Assembly (NCBI RefSeq): GCF_001049895.1
Contig: NZ_CVPE01000006.1
Coordinates: forward strand, 62,001-126,000
Reading direction: 5' to 3'
DNA length: 64,000 nt
DNA from: Rubeoparvulum massiliense
Lineage (GTDB): Bacteria > Bacillota > Bacilli > Rubeoparvulales > Rubeoparvulaceae
Part shown: piece after piece, positions 23,331-32,470 of the stretch
Position numbering within the stretch: the first letter of the stretch is position 1
How the letters are laid out: each line of letters begins with the position of its first letter
Notes under the pieces: generated by a model
The model's database searches: none
Told to the model about the DNA's origin: nothing
Seen by the model: the letters and a program-made list of their open reading frames with translations, nothing else
Program-made: the position numbers and the translations under genes

Positions 23331-24746
23331 TTACTTTGTTCGTTGGCTAATCATTTGGCTGCTTTGCTTGATATTGGTCATGGCAACTGGATCACAAAGC
23401 TGATGTACCTCTTCAGGGGCGATGCCTTTTTCGATGAGAAGCTCTTGAATGGATAGCTTGCGTGCCAGTGCCTCTTTAGCGATCTCACTTGCTTTTGTAT
23501 AGCCAAGGATGGGAACGAGGACAGTAGCTAAGGCAAGGGAGGAGTTGGCATAGGTTTCACAGACTTCACGATTCGCCACAAGCCCAGCAATACACTTGTC
23601 AATAAAGAGTGGGATGCTATTGGTAAGCAGATGACATGATTCGAATAAGCAGGTCATGATAATGGGTTCCCAGATATTGAGGTCCAGCTCACCACGGTCA
23701 GCAGCGAGGGTGATGGTCACATCATTACCATAGACGCGGAAGCAGACCTGCATCACCATCTCGGGGAGCACAGGGTTCACTTTGCCAGGCATGATAGATG
23801 AGCCTGGCTGAATGGCAGGTAGGGTGATCTCCTGTAATCCTGCACGGGGTCCAGAGGAGAGAAGGCGGAAGTCACTGGCCATCTTGGACAGACCTGTGGC
23901 GATGCTCTTTAATACTGCGGAGACTTTAACATAAAGATCAGCATTCTGTAAGCCATCGAAGAAGTTTAACTCCATCATCACCGGTATTCCAGATACCTGT
24001 GGAAGGAAAGTATAAACATGCTCTAAGTAGCCGGGGAAGGTACCAACACCCGTTCCAACAGCAGTCGCACCGAGAGGAAGATAGAGGCAGCGATTTTTCA
24101 TCTCTTCCACATCCTCTACCATCCGTTCTGCAAAGGAGCGATAACCACTAAATTGCTGGCTCATCATGATGGGAACAGCATCTTGGAGGCAGGTGCGTGC
24201 TGTTTTCACCACATCCTTAAATTCCTCTTCCTTCTTAGTGAGTACATAGACCAGTTCCTTTAACTGCTCCACTAGTGTGTGCAAGGAGAGGAAGGTGGCC
24301 ATCTTCATGGCAGCGGGGATCACGTCATTTGTGGATTGTCCCATATTCACATGGGTATTGGGGTGTATGGGATCATAGCCCTTAACACCGATCAGGATTT
24401 CGTTGGCCCGATTAGCAATTACTTCATTTACATTCATGTTTAATGAGGTGCCGCCACCGCCATGGTAGGGATCGATGGGAAATTGTCCTGCCATCTCACC
24501 TTCCATAATTTCATCGCAGGCGTTACAGATGGCATCTGCTAGTTCTTTGGGGAGGGCACCGATCTGCTGATTGGCGAGGGCAGCTGCTTTTTTAATGGCT
24601 GCAATACTCCAGATCATATTGGGAAACTCTTCTACCGTACGATCCGACACATTGAAGTTACGAAGAGCACGTACGGTTTGGATTCCATAGTAATATTCTG
24701 CATCCACTTCTAGTTCACCTAATGAGTCTTTCTCTTTACGCATCAT
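23331..24746 (-). CDS. aspA: Aspartate ammonia-lyase (second gene of the tandem pair)
   Basis: 471 residues of the class II fumarase/aspartase superfamily. N-terminal EKDSLGELEVDAEYYYGIQT, NMGQSTNDVIPAAMKMA (substrate loop), and the catalytic loop signature GSSIMPGKVNPVLPEM are complete. The YGIQTVRALRNF opening and overall length favour aspartase over fumarase. It interconverts aspartate with fumarate and ammonia. The gene lies 15 bases downstream of a second aspartase-like gene in the same operon, and near a Dcu-type C4-dicarboxylate transporter, so aspartate-driven fumarate supply is a sensible role. Confidence 0.88.
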   Translation of the reverse strand: MMRKEKDSLGELEVDAEYYYGIQTVRALRNFNVSDRTVEEFPNMIWSIAAIKKAAALANQQIGALPKELADAICNACDEIMEGEMAGQFPIDPYHGGGGTSLNMNVNEVIANRANEILIGVKGYDPIHPNTHVNMGQSTNDVIPAAMKMATFLSLHTLVEQLKELVYVLTKKEEEFKDVVKTARTCLQDAVPIMMSQQFSGYRSFAERMVEDVEEMKNRCLYLPLGATAVGTGVGTFPGYLEHVYTFLPQVSGIPVMMELNFFDGLQNADLYVKVSAVLKSIATGLSKMASDFRLLSSGPRAGLQEITLPAIQPGSSIMPGKVNPVLPEMVMQVCFRVYGNDVTITLAADRGELDLNIWEPIIMTCLFESCHLLTNSIPLFIDKCIAGLVANREVCETYANSSLALATVLVPILGYTKASEIAKEALARKLSIQELLIEKGIAPEEVHQLCDPVAMTNIKQSSQMISQRTK

Positions 24747-24761
24747 GTGAGGGACCCCTTT

Positions 24762-26216
24762 CTATGCTTGAATAGCTACCTGTTTTTTCTTTGCAAAAAT
24801 CGCTTCCATATGTTCCAGATAATGAGCCATAGCAAGAGGGTTGAGGAGTTGTTCTGCTTCATCCGCTGTCAGCAGACCCATTTCAACAGTGACTTGCTTA
24901 ACTGTCTTGTGCTCACGCAAGGCCTCTTTTGCAACCTTACTACCCATGGGATACCCATAGATGGCAGAAATGATGGTTGCCATGGCAGGGGACCATTCGG
25001 CTTCGTGCTGACAACGCTCACGATTAGCTTCAATGCCAGAGATACAGGAACCAAGTACAGGAAGAAAATGTTGTAGCATGGTACAGGATTGGAAGAGGGC
25101 ATTGCTAGCCATATTGAGATAGAGTTGGAGCTCGAGGTTATCGCCTTCACCCTCCACCTGCATGGTGACTGTTACATCCTGTCCACATACTTGGTGGGCG
25201 ATATCCACCATCGCCATGAAGACGACAGGGTTCACCTTACCAGGCATGATGGATGAGCCTGGTTGTATCGCTGGTATTGTGATTTCTCCGATTCCTGCCT
25301 GAGGTCCAGATGACATGAACATCAGATCCTTAGCCATCCGTGCAAGGCCGGTGGCAAGACTTTTGAGGGAAGCCGATACCCGAATAAATGTATCAGCGCT
25401 TTGGAAGGCATCGAAGAGATTCTCAGCCTGCGTCACAGGAAGATCAAATATGGCTGCTACTTCATCACAGACCTGTTCGACATAGCCAGGGAAGGTTCCT
25501 ACACAGGTTCCAATCGCCGTTCCACCCAGGGGAAGAACTAAGAGTTCCTGAGCCGTCTGCGCGATCTCTTGATATTGACGGTGAAGAAAGCTTTGATAGC
25601 CACTGAATTGCTGACCGATGGTAATGGGAAGCGCATCCTGTAAACAGGTACGACCAACCTTCACTACATCCTTAAATTGCTCCGCTTTATATGTCAGGAT
25701 ACTCTCCAAATCGTTGATTTTAGGTAATAGCTCTTGGATGGTGAGGTAGAGAGCAAGCTTTAGCCCAGAAGGATGGACATCGTTGGTGGATTGACCCATA
25801 TTTACATGGGTATTGGGATGAACAAGATCATTCCCTTTATGACCGGTGAGGATCTCATTAGCACGATTTGCAATAATCTCATTGACGCTCATATTGCCAG
25901 GGGTTCCATTAGCTACAAGATCGATGGGGATAGAGACCTGTAAGCGACCATCCATGAGTTCTTCGGCTGCTTGACAGATGGCGGAGACAATCTGCCCGTC
26001 GAGGGCGCCGATTTTCCCATTGGTGATCGCGCATGCTTTTTTGAGCCCAGCCATGCAATAGAGATAGTGGGGGAGATGCTCAGAAAGATTCCACCCAGTA
26101 ATCCTGCCAAAGTTTTTCCGAACACGTTCGGTCATGATACCATAGTAGACCTCGTCAGGGATCTGTAGGGTTCCCAATGAATCTTGCTCTTCGCGTAATT
26201 TTGGTTCGTGATCCAT
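24762..26216 (-). CDS. Aspartate ammonia-lyase-like protein (first gene of the tandem pair)
   Basis: 484 residues from the ATG at 26216; AGGAGG is seven bases upstream, whereas an in-frame ATG at 26234 would overlap that site. It keeps the superfamily motifs NMGQSTNDVHPSGLKLAL and GSSIMPGKVNPVVFMAM, but differs from the downstream paralogue after the catalytic loop (DVTVTMQVEGEGDNLELQLYLN) and in the N-terminal region (YGIMTERVRKNFGRITGW). The substrate might be aspartate or another amino/carboxylic acid; distinction by eye is not possible. Intact, no frameshift. Confidence 0.8.
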   Translation of the reverse strand: MDHEPKLREEQDSLGTLQIPDEVYYGIMTERVRKNFGRITGWNLSEHLPHYLYCMAGLKKACAITNGKIGALDGQIVSAICQAAEELMDGRLQVSIPIDLVANGTPGNMSVNEIIANRANEILTGHKGNDLVHPNTHVNMGQSTNDVHPSGLKLALYLTIQELLPKINDLESILTYKAEQFKDVVKVGRTCLQDALPITIGQQFSGYQSFLHRQYQEIAQTAQELLVLPLGGTAIGTCVGTFPGYVEQVCDEVAAIFDLPVTQAENLFDAFQSADTFIRVSASLKSLATGLARMAKDLMFMSSGPQAGIGEITIPAIQPGSSIMPGKVNPVVFMAMVDIAHQVCGQDVTVTMQVEGEGDNLELQLYLNMASNALFQSCTMLQHFLPVLGSCISGIEANRERCQHEAEWSPAMATIISAIYGYPMGSKVAKEALREHKTVKQVTVEMGLLTADEAEQLLNPLAMAHYLEHMEAIFAKKKQVAIQA

Positions 26217-26245
26217 CTTCATTCCTCCTATCATTGAAGGTGAAT

Positions 26246-26273
26246 ATTATAAGAAGGTTATCAACGCTATCAA
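26246..26273 (-). promoter_or_regulatory. Promoter of the aspartase pair
   Basis: On the minus strand, TTGATA (26268-26273) and TATAAT (26246-26251) are separated by 16 bases, 30 bases before the start at 26216. An upstream hairpin, ATCCGCTGG/CCAGCGGAT (26301-26334), separates this unit from the ureohydrolase gene but lacks a T tract. Confidence 0.6.
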
Positions 26274-26440
26274 CAGAGAAGAGATGATAGAATGACAGAG
26301 ATCCGCTGGTAGTTTGGGGGAACTTCCAGCGGATTTCTGCTTACGGGGGTGTACATCAATGATTTGGTGGAACCATTGATATCGAGTAGCAATCTATTTG
26401 ATCAGATGCCCTACCATCTGCCTACTCGCTATTTCACGAG

Positions 26441-27391
26441 CTATTTCATTTCGCCTTTTTTCTCTTTTTGTTTTAAAATTTGACCAAGGAAGTTGAGGAT
26501 GGTCATGGCAGCAACCCGTGGTGTAACACCAGCTGGGTCATATTGCGGTGCCACTTCTACAAGGTCAAAGCCCACAACCTCACCTTTTTTCGCTAAGGCG
26601 GCTAACATATCATTTAGTTCATCGAAGGTGAAGCCACCAGGGGAAGGAGAGCCTGCACCAGGTGCATAGGTGAGATCCAGTGAATCAATATCGATGGTGA
26701 CGAAGTATTTTTCCGATTGAGGAATCTTCGCCATGACACCTTCCACACCAATGGCTTTGGCTTCTTTGGCAGGGATTAAGACACTGCCATAGGCGCGAGC
26801 ATCCTCAAAGTCTTCCTTCCGGCTACTACCAAGGCCACGGATACCTACTTGAGCCATACCTTCTACATAGTCGAGTCCAGACATATTGCGCATTGGAGTA
26901 CCATTTCCGAAGTGTTGACGGGACCAGTCGAGATGAGCATCGAACTGTACCACTGTGAATGGACCTTTCTCCTTCAAGCCACGACATACAGCATAGGTGA
27001 TAGAGTGGTCACCGCCCATGACCACTGGAATGGCACCTTTTTCCACGATTTTTGCCACGGATGTTTCAATATTGATGAAGGATTGTTCCACATCAGCAAT
27101 CACCACATCAGCATCACCACAATCGACAATTTTCCATGGTGCAGCGAGGAATACTTCATCGGTCTCGGGGTCATAGAAGCCAGCATCACCGCGTCCATAG
27201 TGGGTAGAAACCTCACGGATCCGGCGTGGGCCTAGACGAGTACCAGATAGAAATCCGATTCCGAGGTCATAAGGCACACCAAGGACAGCAGCATCGGCAT
27301 CCAATTCTTCAAGGTCGGTGCAAATGGGGTACTTGGCAAAGGAACAGATTCCAACGATTGGTGCGTGTGTAGGCGTGTTTTTGTTACTCAT
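26441..27391 (-). CDS. Ureohydrolase, agmatinase/guanidinobutyrase family
   Basis: 316 residues. All six Mn-ligand positions of the arginase/agmatinase fold are present: His in GGDHSIT, Asp/His/Asp in DAHLD, and the two Asp of TIDIDSLD. The loop after these, LTYAPGAGSPSPGG, resembles the agmatinase group but has Leu where most have Pro. It would release urea from a guanidino compound; agmatine (giving putrescine), guanidinobutyrate or another substrate cannot be decided. The same-strand neighbours are a Dcu-type transporter upstream and two aspartases downstream. Confidence 0.82.
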   Translation of the reverse strand: MSNKNTPTHAPIVGICSFAKYPICTDLEELDADAAVLGVPYDLGIGFLSGTRLGPRRIREVSTHYGRGDAGFYDPETDEVFLAAPWKIVDCGDADVVIADVEQSFINIETSVAKIVEKGAIPVVMGGDHSITYAVCRGLKEKGPFTVVQFDAHLDWSRQHFGNGTPMRNMSGLDYVEGMAQVGIRGLGSSRKEDFEDARAYGSVLIPAKEAKAIGVEGVMAKIPQSEKYFVTIDIDSLDLTYAPGAGSPSPGGFTFDELNDMLAALAKKGEVVGFDLVEVAPQYDPAGVTPRVAAMTILNFLGQILKQKEKKGEMK

Positions 27392-27464
27392 TTCACAAAT
27401 CCCCTTTCAGTATGTTCATAAATTGGTAAGTAGGTTGAGCATCGGTTGATATGGTTGATAGGAA

Positions 27465-28784
27465 TTAGAAGAAGAGCGCCATTAAGCCGTAACCTATGAG
27501 AACGGAGAAGAAGCAAGCGATTAAACCAGGTACCATAAAGCTGTGGTTAAAGAGATACTTACCGATTCTCGTTGTTCCAGTCCGGTCAAAGTTGATACCC
27601 GCAACGATGGTGCCATAGCAAGGAACGACAAAGTATCCATTCACTGCAGGGAACATCGCGATTAGAGCAGGAGCTGGAATACCTAGGGCAATTCCTAGTG
27701 GCATTAAAGCACGAACTGTAGCCGCTTGACTGAACAGCATGGCAGAGAGAATAAAGAGTGCGAAGGCAAACAAGAAAGGATAAGCTGTAACCATCTCTGT
27801 TAATGCGCCTTTAATTTGAGCCATATTGTTTTGGAAGAAGGTATCACCGAGCCAAGCCACACCGAAGATGGCGATTACAGAAGCCATACCAGTTCGGAAT
27901 ACATCACTGTCGATAATATCCTGTACCTTTGGCTTACAGAAGGTAAGGATGGCTGCAGCAGCAGTCAGCATGACGATTTCAATGGCGAGGGTCATAGAGA
28001 GACGAACCTCACTACCATCCACAATCCAGACAGGGCGTAAACTTTGAACTGTACCTACGAGTGTAACGATCAAGGCTGCTCCGATAAAGAGAGCAACAGA
28101 TAACTTAGCGGATTTGGAGAACTCCTTATAGACAGGTTCACCGGTACGGACTGGAGGAATCAGGCCTTCACGGACGCGACGTTGGTACTCTTCATCCAGG
28201 TGTAATTCCTTCCCTTTCTTAGAAACGAGAAAAGCTGCAATCAGTACACTGATAATGGTAGCAGGGATACAAACCTTTAGAATATCGAAGAGGGTAATCC
28301 CTTGCGGACTTAACATGGCTAATAGGGTAACAGTTGCTGCTGAGATGGGGCAAGCAGTAATCGCTTGCTGTGAGGCGATAATCCCGATGGAGAGGGGACG
28401 CTCTGGACGAACACCAGATTCACGAGCCACTTCTGCTACAACAGGAATTAGTGCGAAAGCGATATTACCTGTACCTGCACAAATGGTAAAGATATACATA
28501 ACGATGGGTGCCATATAGGTGATACGGGAAGGATTTTTCCGTAGCATTTTTTCAGCGATTTGAACCAGATAATCCATCCCTTTTGTTGCTTGTAATGTTG
28601 AAGCTGCAGTAACTACGGAAATGATAATTAGCATTACATCAATCGGTGGGGAGGTAGGCTGTAGCTTAAAGACGAAGACGAGAATCAGTAGGCCAACCCC
28701 GCCGTAAAACCCTAGCCCCATTGCGCCTTTGCGTGCTCCAATTAGAATACATGCAAGAACGATAGCTAGTTCTATATAGATCAT
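27465..28784 (-). CDS. dcuB: Anaerobic C4-dicarboxylate transporter, Dcu family
   Basis: 439 residues, about 11-12 transmembrane segments. Family pattern: N-terminal ELAIVLACILIGARKGAMGLG, ICAGTGNIAFALIPVVAEVA, SIGIIASQQAITACPISAAT, and the C-terminal PCYGTIVAGINFDRTGTTRIGKYLFNHSF. Dcu proteins exchange aspartate, fumarate or malate for succinate across the cytoplasmic membrane. With two aspartase-like genes downstream, import of aspartate and use of fumarate as respiratory acceptor is the probable role. DcuA versus DcuB cannot be separated with certainty. A GGAGG site lies directly upstream. Confidence 0.88.
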   Translation of the reverse strand: MIYIELAIVLACILIGARKGAMGLGFYGGVGLLILVFVFKLQPTSPPIDVMLIIISVVTAASTLQATKGMDYLVQIAEKMLRKNPSRITYMAPIVMYIFTICAGTGNIAFALIPVVAEVARESGVRPERPLSIGIIASQQAITACPISAATVTLLAMLSPQGITLFDILKVCIPATIISVLIAAFLVSKKGKELHLDEEYQRRVREGLIPPVRTGEPVYKEFSKSAKLSVALFIGAALIVTLVGTVQSLRPVWIVDGSEVRLSMTLAIEIVMLTAAAAILTFCKPKVQDIIDSDVFRTGMASVIAIFGVAWLGDTFFQNNMAQIKGALTEMVTAYPFLFAFALFILSAMLFSQAATVRALMPLGIALGIPAPALIAMFPAVNGYFVVPCYGTIVAGINFDRTGTTRIGKYLFNHSFMVPGLIACFFSVLIGYGLMALFF

Positions 28785-28826
28785 ATTCTTTTTCCTCCTC
28801 TTCCTTAGCAGTGGAAGGCATCGGCG

Positions 28827-28871
28827 TCAGTCGCGTTGTCCAATTGGGTACTCATTCATTGTGTCTGTCAT
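28827..28871 (-). CDS. Possible 14-residue leader peptide upstream of dcuB
   Basis: A near-ideal ribosome binding site (AGGAGGTGATC) precedes an ATG (28871) that encodes MTDTMNEYPIGQRD and a TGA at 28827, 42 bases before dcuB on the same strand. The quality of the binding site is better than that of most genes here. It could be a regulatory leader peptide or a very small protein. No repeated regulatory codons are seen. Confidence 0.45.
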   Translation of the reverse strand: MTDTMNEYPIGQRD

Positions 28872-28934
28872 TGATCACCTCCTGATATAATTAGCAAAAT
28901 TCAAAAGATTGGGAAAGTAAGACGCCAACCGTAT

Positions 28935-28980
28935 GGGTAGGAGTCCATCTATTCTACCCCGTACTTTTTCGTGGAAGTAC
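28935..28980 (-). promoter_or_regulatory. Two consecutive hairpins in the dcuB upstream region
   Basis: GTACTT/AAGTAC (28961-28966 with 28975-28980) and GGGTAG/CTACCC (28935-28940 with 28954-28959) are adjacent on the dcuB side of the 440-base dcuB-lysR gap. Neither is followed by a T run. The rest of the gap (28985-29224) contains LysR-type candidate dyads, such as AAGAG-G-CTCTT near 29040 and repeated TATAGAAAA near 29062-29090, but no further gene. Confidence 0.35.
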
Positions 28981-29224
28981 GAGAGAGAATATGCTTCACT
29001 TGCTAACTCAACAGTAACACGGAATAGGCTCTGTATAGCCAAGAGGCTCTTTATCCACTTATAGAAAAAAGTTATAACCTATAGAAAATAAGGAGCCATT
29101 CATTAGAAATCATCGCTTCGCATCAAGGAAGATCCTTCAATTTGCCAAAATATTTAGCCAGCTAACATGGTAGACTCAGAGTATAGATAAGTTCGGATAA
29201 CAAAGGTGAGGAAGGGATGGGGTC

Positions 29225-30121
29225 ATGAATATTGAGCAGATCAAGTCGTTTCTCTATGCGGTGTATTACGGTAGCTTTAATAAGGCTGCTGAGGCACTCT
29301 TTTTAACACAGCCTTCCATCACAGCGCGGATCCGTACACTAGAAGAGGAGCTAGGGCGAGAGCTATTCCATCGTGAGGGGAATAAACTTGCGCTGACGGA
29401 GAGTGGCAATATCTTTCTGCCTTATGCTGAGAAGCTGCTTGGTATGTGCAATGAAGTGGAGTATAAATTACAACAGCAGCTCTCCGTTTCTAATGAGCTA
29501 AAGATTGGCTGCTCCAAAGCCATCTCCAACTATGTAATCCCAGAAATTATGCCTGAACTACGGAGAAAGCATCCAGAAGTTCAGGTGAACCTCATCTCTG
29601 GAAATTCCAAGGATATCGTGGATCTTGTCATGAAAGAGGAAGTAGACTTTGGCATTATTCGAACGATCACCAATCCAATTCTAAAGATTAGACCATTATT
29701 CAAGTCGAGGGTCAGTCTCTTTGCAAAACCGGATCACCCATTATTAGAAAAAGGTAAGCCGATTCAATTATCAGAGATGTTCGCCTATGATTTGATCTTT
29801 TATGATCATCAATCCCTCGATTGGCTTTTCTTTTGTCGTTTACTGGATCAGGCCAAGCATTCAGCGAAGGTAATCGTGGAGGTGGATTGTACGGAGACGG
29901 CAAAGCGCTTGATTATGAAGGACTTAGGTATCTGTTTCTTACCAGAGTTTGCGGTATGTGATGAAGTGAACAATGGGATGCTGGCGAAGGTGCCATTGGC
30001 GGAGGAGATCAATATCTATGACGAAACCGCCTTAACCTATCTACCGAAATTTGAGGAGAGTCCCTTTATGCAGTTTTTTTCCACACTCTCCTTTGAAAAC
30101 TGTCACCTTCACTTGGACTGA
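29225..30121 (+). CDS. LysR-family transcriptional regulator
   Basis: 298 residues. N-terminal winged helix (1-65) with FLYAVYYGSFNKAAEALFLTQPSITARIRTLEEELG, followed by a periplasmic-binding-protein-like effector domain (about 88-290; LKIGCSKAISNYVIPEIMPELRRKHPEV). It is divergent from dcuB and the aspartase/ureohydrolase genes, which makes those its most probable targets, with a dicarboxylate or amino acid as co-inducer. This is context inference. Full-length and intact. Confidence 0.88.
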   Translation: MNIEQIKSFLYAVYYGSFNKAAEALFLTQPSITARIRTLEEELGRELFHREGNKLALTESGNIFLPYAEKLLGMCNEVEYKLQQQLSVSNELKIGCSKAISNYVIPEIMPELRRKHPEVQVNLISGNSKDIVDLVMKEEVDFGIIRTITNPILKIRPLFKSRVSLFAKPDHPLLEKGKPIQLSEMFAYDLIFYDHQSLDWLFFCRLLDQAKHSAKVIVEVDCTETAKRLIMKDLGICFLPEFAVCDEVNNGMLAKVPLAEEINIYDETALTYLPKFEESPFMQFFSTLSFENCHLHLD

Positions 30122-30288
30122 GCTGGAATAAGGTGAAGCAGAAGAAGCCCCATGCTGATGGTACAAATGGCATCTATTTCAGTTTGTACGTCCGGATAAA
30201 TGAAGCTAAACAATCTGCGCCATTAGTTCCTGTGCCCGTATTCATGACTTCTTAAGTTTTGAAATCTCTCTTTTGGCAACCCTTACAC

Positions 30289-30327
30289 GAAAAAAGCCAT
30301 GAGAGTGATTCCTCATGGCTTTAAAAA
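30289..30327. terminator. Terminator after the LysR gene
   Basis: AAAGCCATGAG (30293-30303) pairs with CTCATGGCTTT (30312-30322). The A-run before and A-run after mean the T tract is on the minus strand, but the hairpin may work for both directions. The remaining 30330-30500 shows only short fragments, no supportable gene. Confidence 0.55.
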
Positions 30328-30503
30328 GAGTTAGGTTTTAAGTGGTAGGTAGTTCACGAATCTTTATGGATTAGTCAAGAACACTCGTGGCTTTAGCTAT
30401 GACAGGTTCAAATGTAACGGTATAATCACCAAAAGTAGTTACATAATATAAACGTGGAGATGAAGATTATGGAGCTTACTATATAGAAAAGGACTAAATT
30501 ATT

Positions 30504-30537
30504 AAGTCTAGAACAATAATATTATTGTGCTAGACTT
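30504..30537 (-). terminator. Terminator of the lipoprotein gene
   Basis: AAGTCTAG (30504-30511) pairs with CTAGACTT (30530-30537), and inner ACAATAAT/ATTATTGT extends the stem almost to the loop. On the minus strand it is followed by TAATAATTT. The gene's TAA stop (30536-30538) is inside the stem. Confidence 0.7.
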
Positions 30538-31327
30538 ATTGATTGATGAGGGATTTTTCTAGTTTAATCGTATGCTCTTCTTCAACTCGAGTTCTCGCAT
30601 TTCTTTTTATATATATGATGGAATATTCATCTTTCCACTCTTTAGGATAAAGAATATGCTCATCATCTGCCTCGATCAACGTTATAAGTTGTTGTTTTTC
30701 AAGATCATACATTGCTAAATCAAATGTATTTTCTAATTCTGTCTCATTGCGATATTTATAAGGTGTATTATTTTTCAGGCTAATGGAGATAAACCGTGAA
30801 TCTGGAGAGAAGATCGGATCACGAGTATATTCAATTTTGCTTGCTATAACACTCAAATCGCTTGTACGAATAATATATCCTTCACGAACCATGGAGGTCC
30901 CAGTATCGATAAATAATGCTTGGCTATCAGGTGACCAAATAATATCGCCAATAAACTGAGATCCGATATCTAATTGGGTGGGGATAGGATTACCCACACT
31001 CCAAATATAGGATAACCCTAAATTTTCAATATATGGTTGTCCTTGATCGTTTATTTGCTTTTCACCTATACCAAACGCCACCATTTCTTGATTCGGTGAT
31101 ACCGTCATGCTTCGCACGGGTTCATGTTGTAGTTCACTAACAATTGTTTCTAAATTTGCTTCGTCAATGAACAATTTGAGATTATCCATTTCAACTTCTT
31201 CAATTTCTATACCAGCTTGCCCAGAATCATTTACCTTTGGGGTCGTTGTAGATTCATTTTGTTCAGAACAACCAGAAAGAAGAACTAAGATGATAGAAGA
31301 AATGATGGTCACCATACATTTTTTCAT
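30536..31327 (-). CDS. Lipoprotein with beta-propeller-like repeats, unknown function
   Basis: 263 residues. Signal peptide with lipobox LLSGC (Cys20), so lipid-anchored outside the membrane. After a Ser/Thr/acidic linker, several repeats of the TolB/WD40-like type are visible (SVSPNQEMVAFG-like, IIWSPDSQALFID, IFSPDSRFISIS), pointing to a partial beta-propeller. Four or so blades would be few for a closed propeller. No enzymatic motif is seen. It stands alone with its own terminator. Confidence 0.7.
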   Translation of the reverse strand: MKKCMVTIISSIILVLLSGCSEQNESTTTPKVNDSGQAGIEIEEVEMDNLKLFIDEANLETIVSELQHEPVRSMTVSPNQEMVAFGIGEKQINDQGQPYIENLGLSYIWSVGNPIPTQLDIGSQFIGDIIWSPDSQALFIDTGTSMVREGYIIRTSDLSVIASKIEYTRDPIFSPDSRFISISLKNNTPYKYRNETELENTFDLAMYDLEKQQLITLIEADDEHILYPKEWKDEYSIIYIKRNARTRVEEEHTIKLEKSLINQ

Positions 31328-31495
31328 AATTGCCCTCCTAAACTGCCATCATTTTACAACTAAAACCAATATTATGCAAATTAGATGATGTGTTTAGGTA
31401 GTGGATAGCCCTGTGGAAGCATCTTAGGTTGTACTAGGATTCAATGACCTTGTAGTTGTTGAATTTCTGTCTTGATAAAAATAGAAATCGTGATC

Positions 31496-32356
31496 CTATC
31501 TCTTCACATTCCAGTACATCCATGCCAGCTTTGATTGAACCTGCTCTAATACCACGCCTTGGTGCTGTGCTGCATCTTGTTGTAGTGCTGATTGTAGGCG
31601 GTTTTGCTGATCTGCCGATAGAGGGTGCTCCTGTTCGGCTTCGAAGTAGAGGGTGAAGTACTCTATAGCTTCGTCCAGCTGCCACTCAATCTCCCAATCC
31701 CGCTCTAAATATTGCAAGGCAGGATAGTAACCTTCTAGCCAGAGAACATTGAAGGTGGCATAGACGGCATCCCCTTCACGGTACGTCTTCTCAGGAAGTC
31801 CAAGGAGAGAGCGCAGTCGATTCTGTAAGGGATTCCGCTTATAGACGAAGTTGCTATAGAAGCAGCCATGCCTGCTTACCTGATTCATCTTCGCAATCGC
31901 TTCTAAGCTGGAGATCCCTGGTGTCTTCGAAGCGAAGACGAGATCGAAGCCATCGCTACCTAGATCAGCAGGCGTCAACTGCTCCCAGGGTGCATGGATG
32001 AACTGAATTTGTTGAGCGACACCAGCCTCACTACTATTGGCCTTGGCCTTCTCTAACATTCCTTCGGAGATATCTAATGCGGTTACCGCGTGATCGCGCT
32101 TCGCAAAATTCACAGCAAATTTACCAGGGCCACAGCCGATATCCAGCACATTGAAGCTGGGTTGGATGCCTCCTAAATCGGAAAGCCAAGCATAGAGCTT
32201 ATCCCAGTTTGGGTCTTCCTTGGTCCGTTTCACATGTTGATTATAGCGGGTGGAGCGGAAGTTCCAAAACTTCTCCTGCTCCGGTCGATCATTCTGTTCT
32301 TCCTGCCAGAGGGTGGCGAATGCTTCTACAGTAAATGATGTATCTTGTTGGTCCAA
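31496..32356 (-). CDS. Class I SAM-dependent methyltransferase
   Basis: 286 residues. Motif I is VLDIGCGPGKFA (about 78-89), followed by the acidic end of strand 2 (VTALDISEGML), giving a Rossmann-like SAM site. The N-terminal helix-rich segment (residues 1-60, with the FWNFRSTRYN pattern) and C-terminal half are shared with the next gene, so the pair are paralogues. The substrate is unknown; proteins of this form are often near metal or cofactor genes, but none is here. Confidence 0.8.
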   Translation of the reverse strand: MDQQDTSFTVEAFATLWQEEQNDRPEQEKFWNFRSTRYNQHVKRTKEDPNWDKLYAWLSDLGGIQPSFNVLDIGCGPGKFAVNFAKRDHAVTALDISEGMLEKAKANSSEAGVAQQIQFIHAPWEQLTPADLGSDGFDLVFASKTPGISSLEAIAKMNQVSRHGCFYSNFVYKRNPLQNRLRSLLGLPEKTYREGDAVYATFNVLWLEGYYPALQYLERDWEIEWQLDEAIEYFTLYFEAEQEHPLSADQQNRLQSALQQDAAQHQGVVLEQVQSKLAWMYWNVKR

Positions 32357-32470
32357 GCTATATCCTCCTTCTGTATCTGAGTGCTTTATCTATCTGATGA
32401 AGAAGTAATTACCCCCTCTAGTATACCTCGGCCTGAAGCTAGCAGCTACTCTTTCCCGATCTGATGGAGA

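Noticed and set aside
26301-26334. Hairpin ATCCGCTGG/CCAGCGGAT as terminator of the ureohydrolase gene
   Set aside because: Stem is good but there is no T tract on the minus strand; its role is left open.
30371-30500. Short coding-like fragments between LysR and lipoprotein genes
   Set aside because: A 28-codon minus-strand piece (ending AKATSVLD) and a short plus-strand piece look protein-like, but are too short and lack start signals, so they were not called as a pseudogene.
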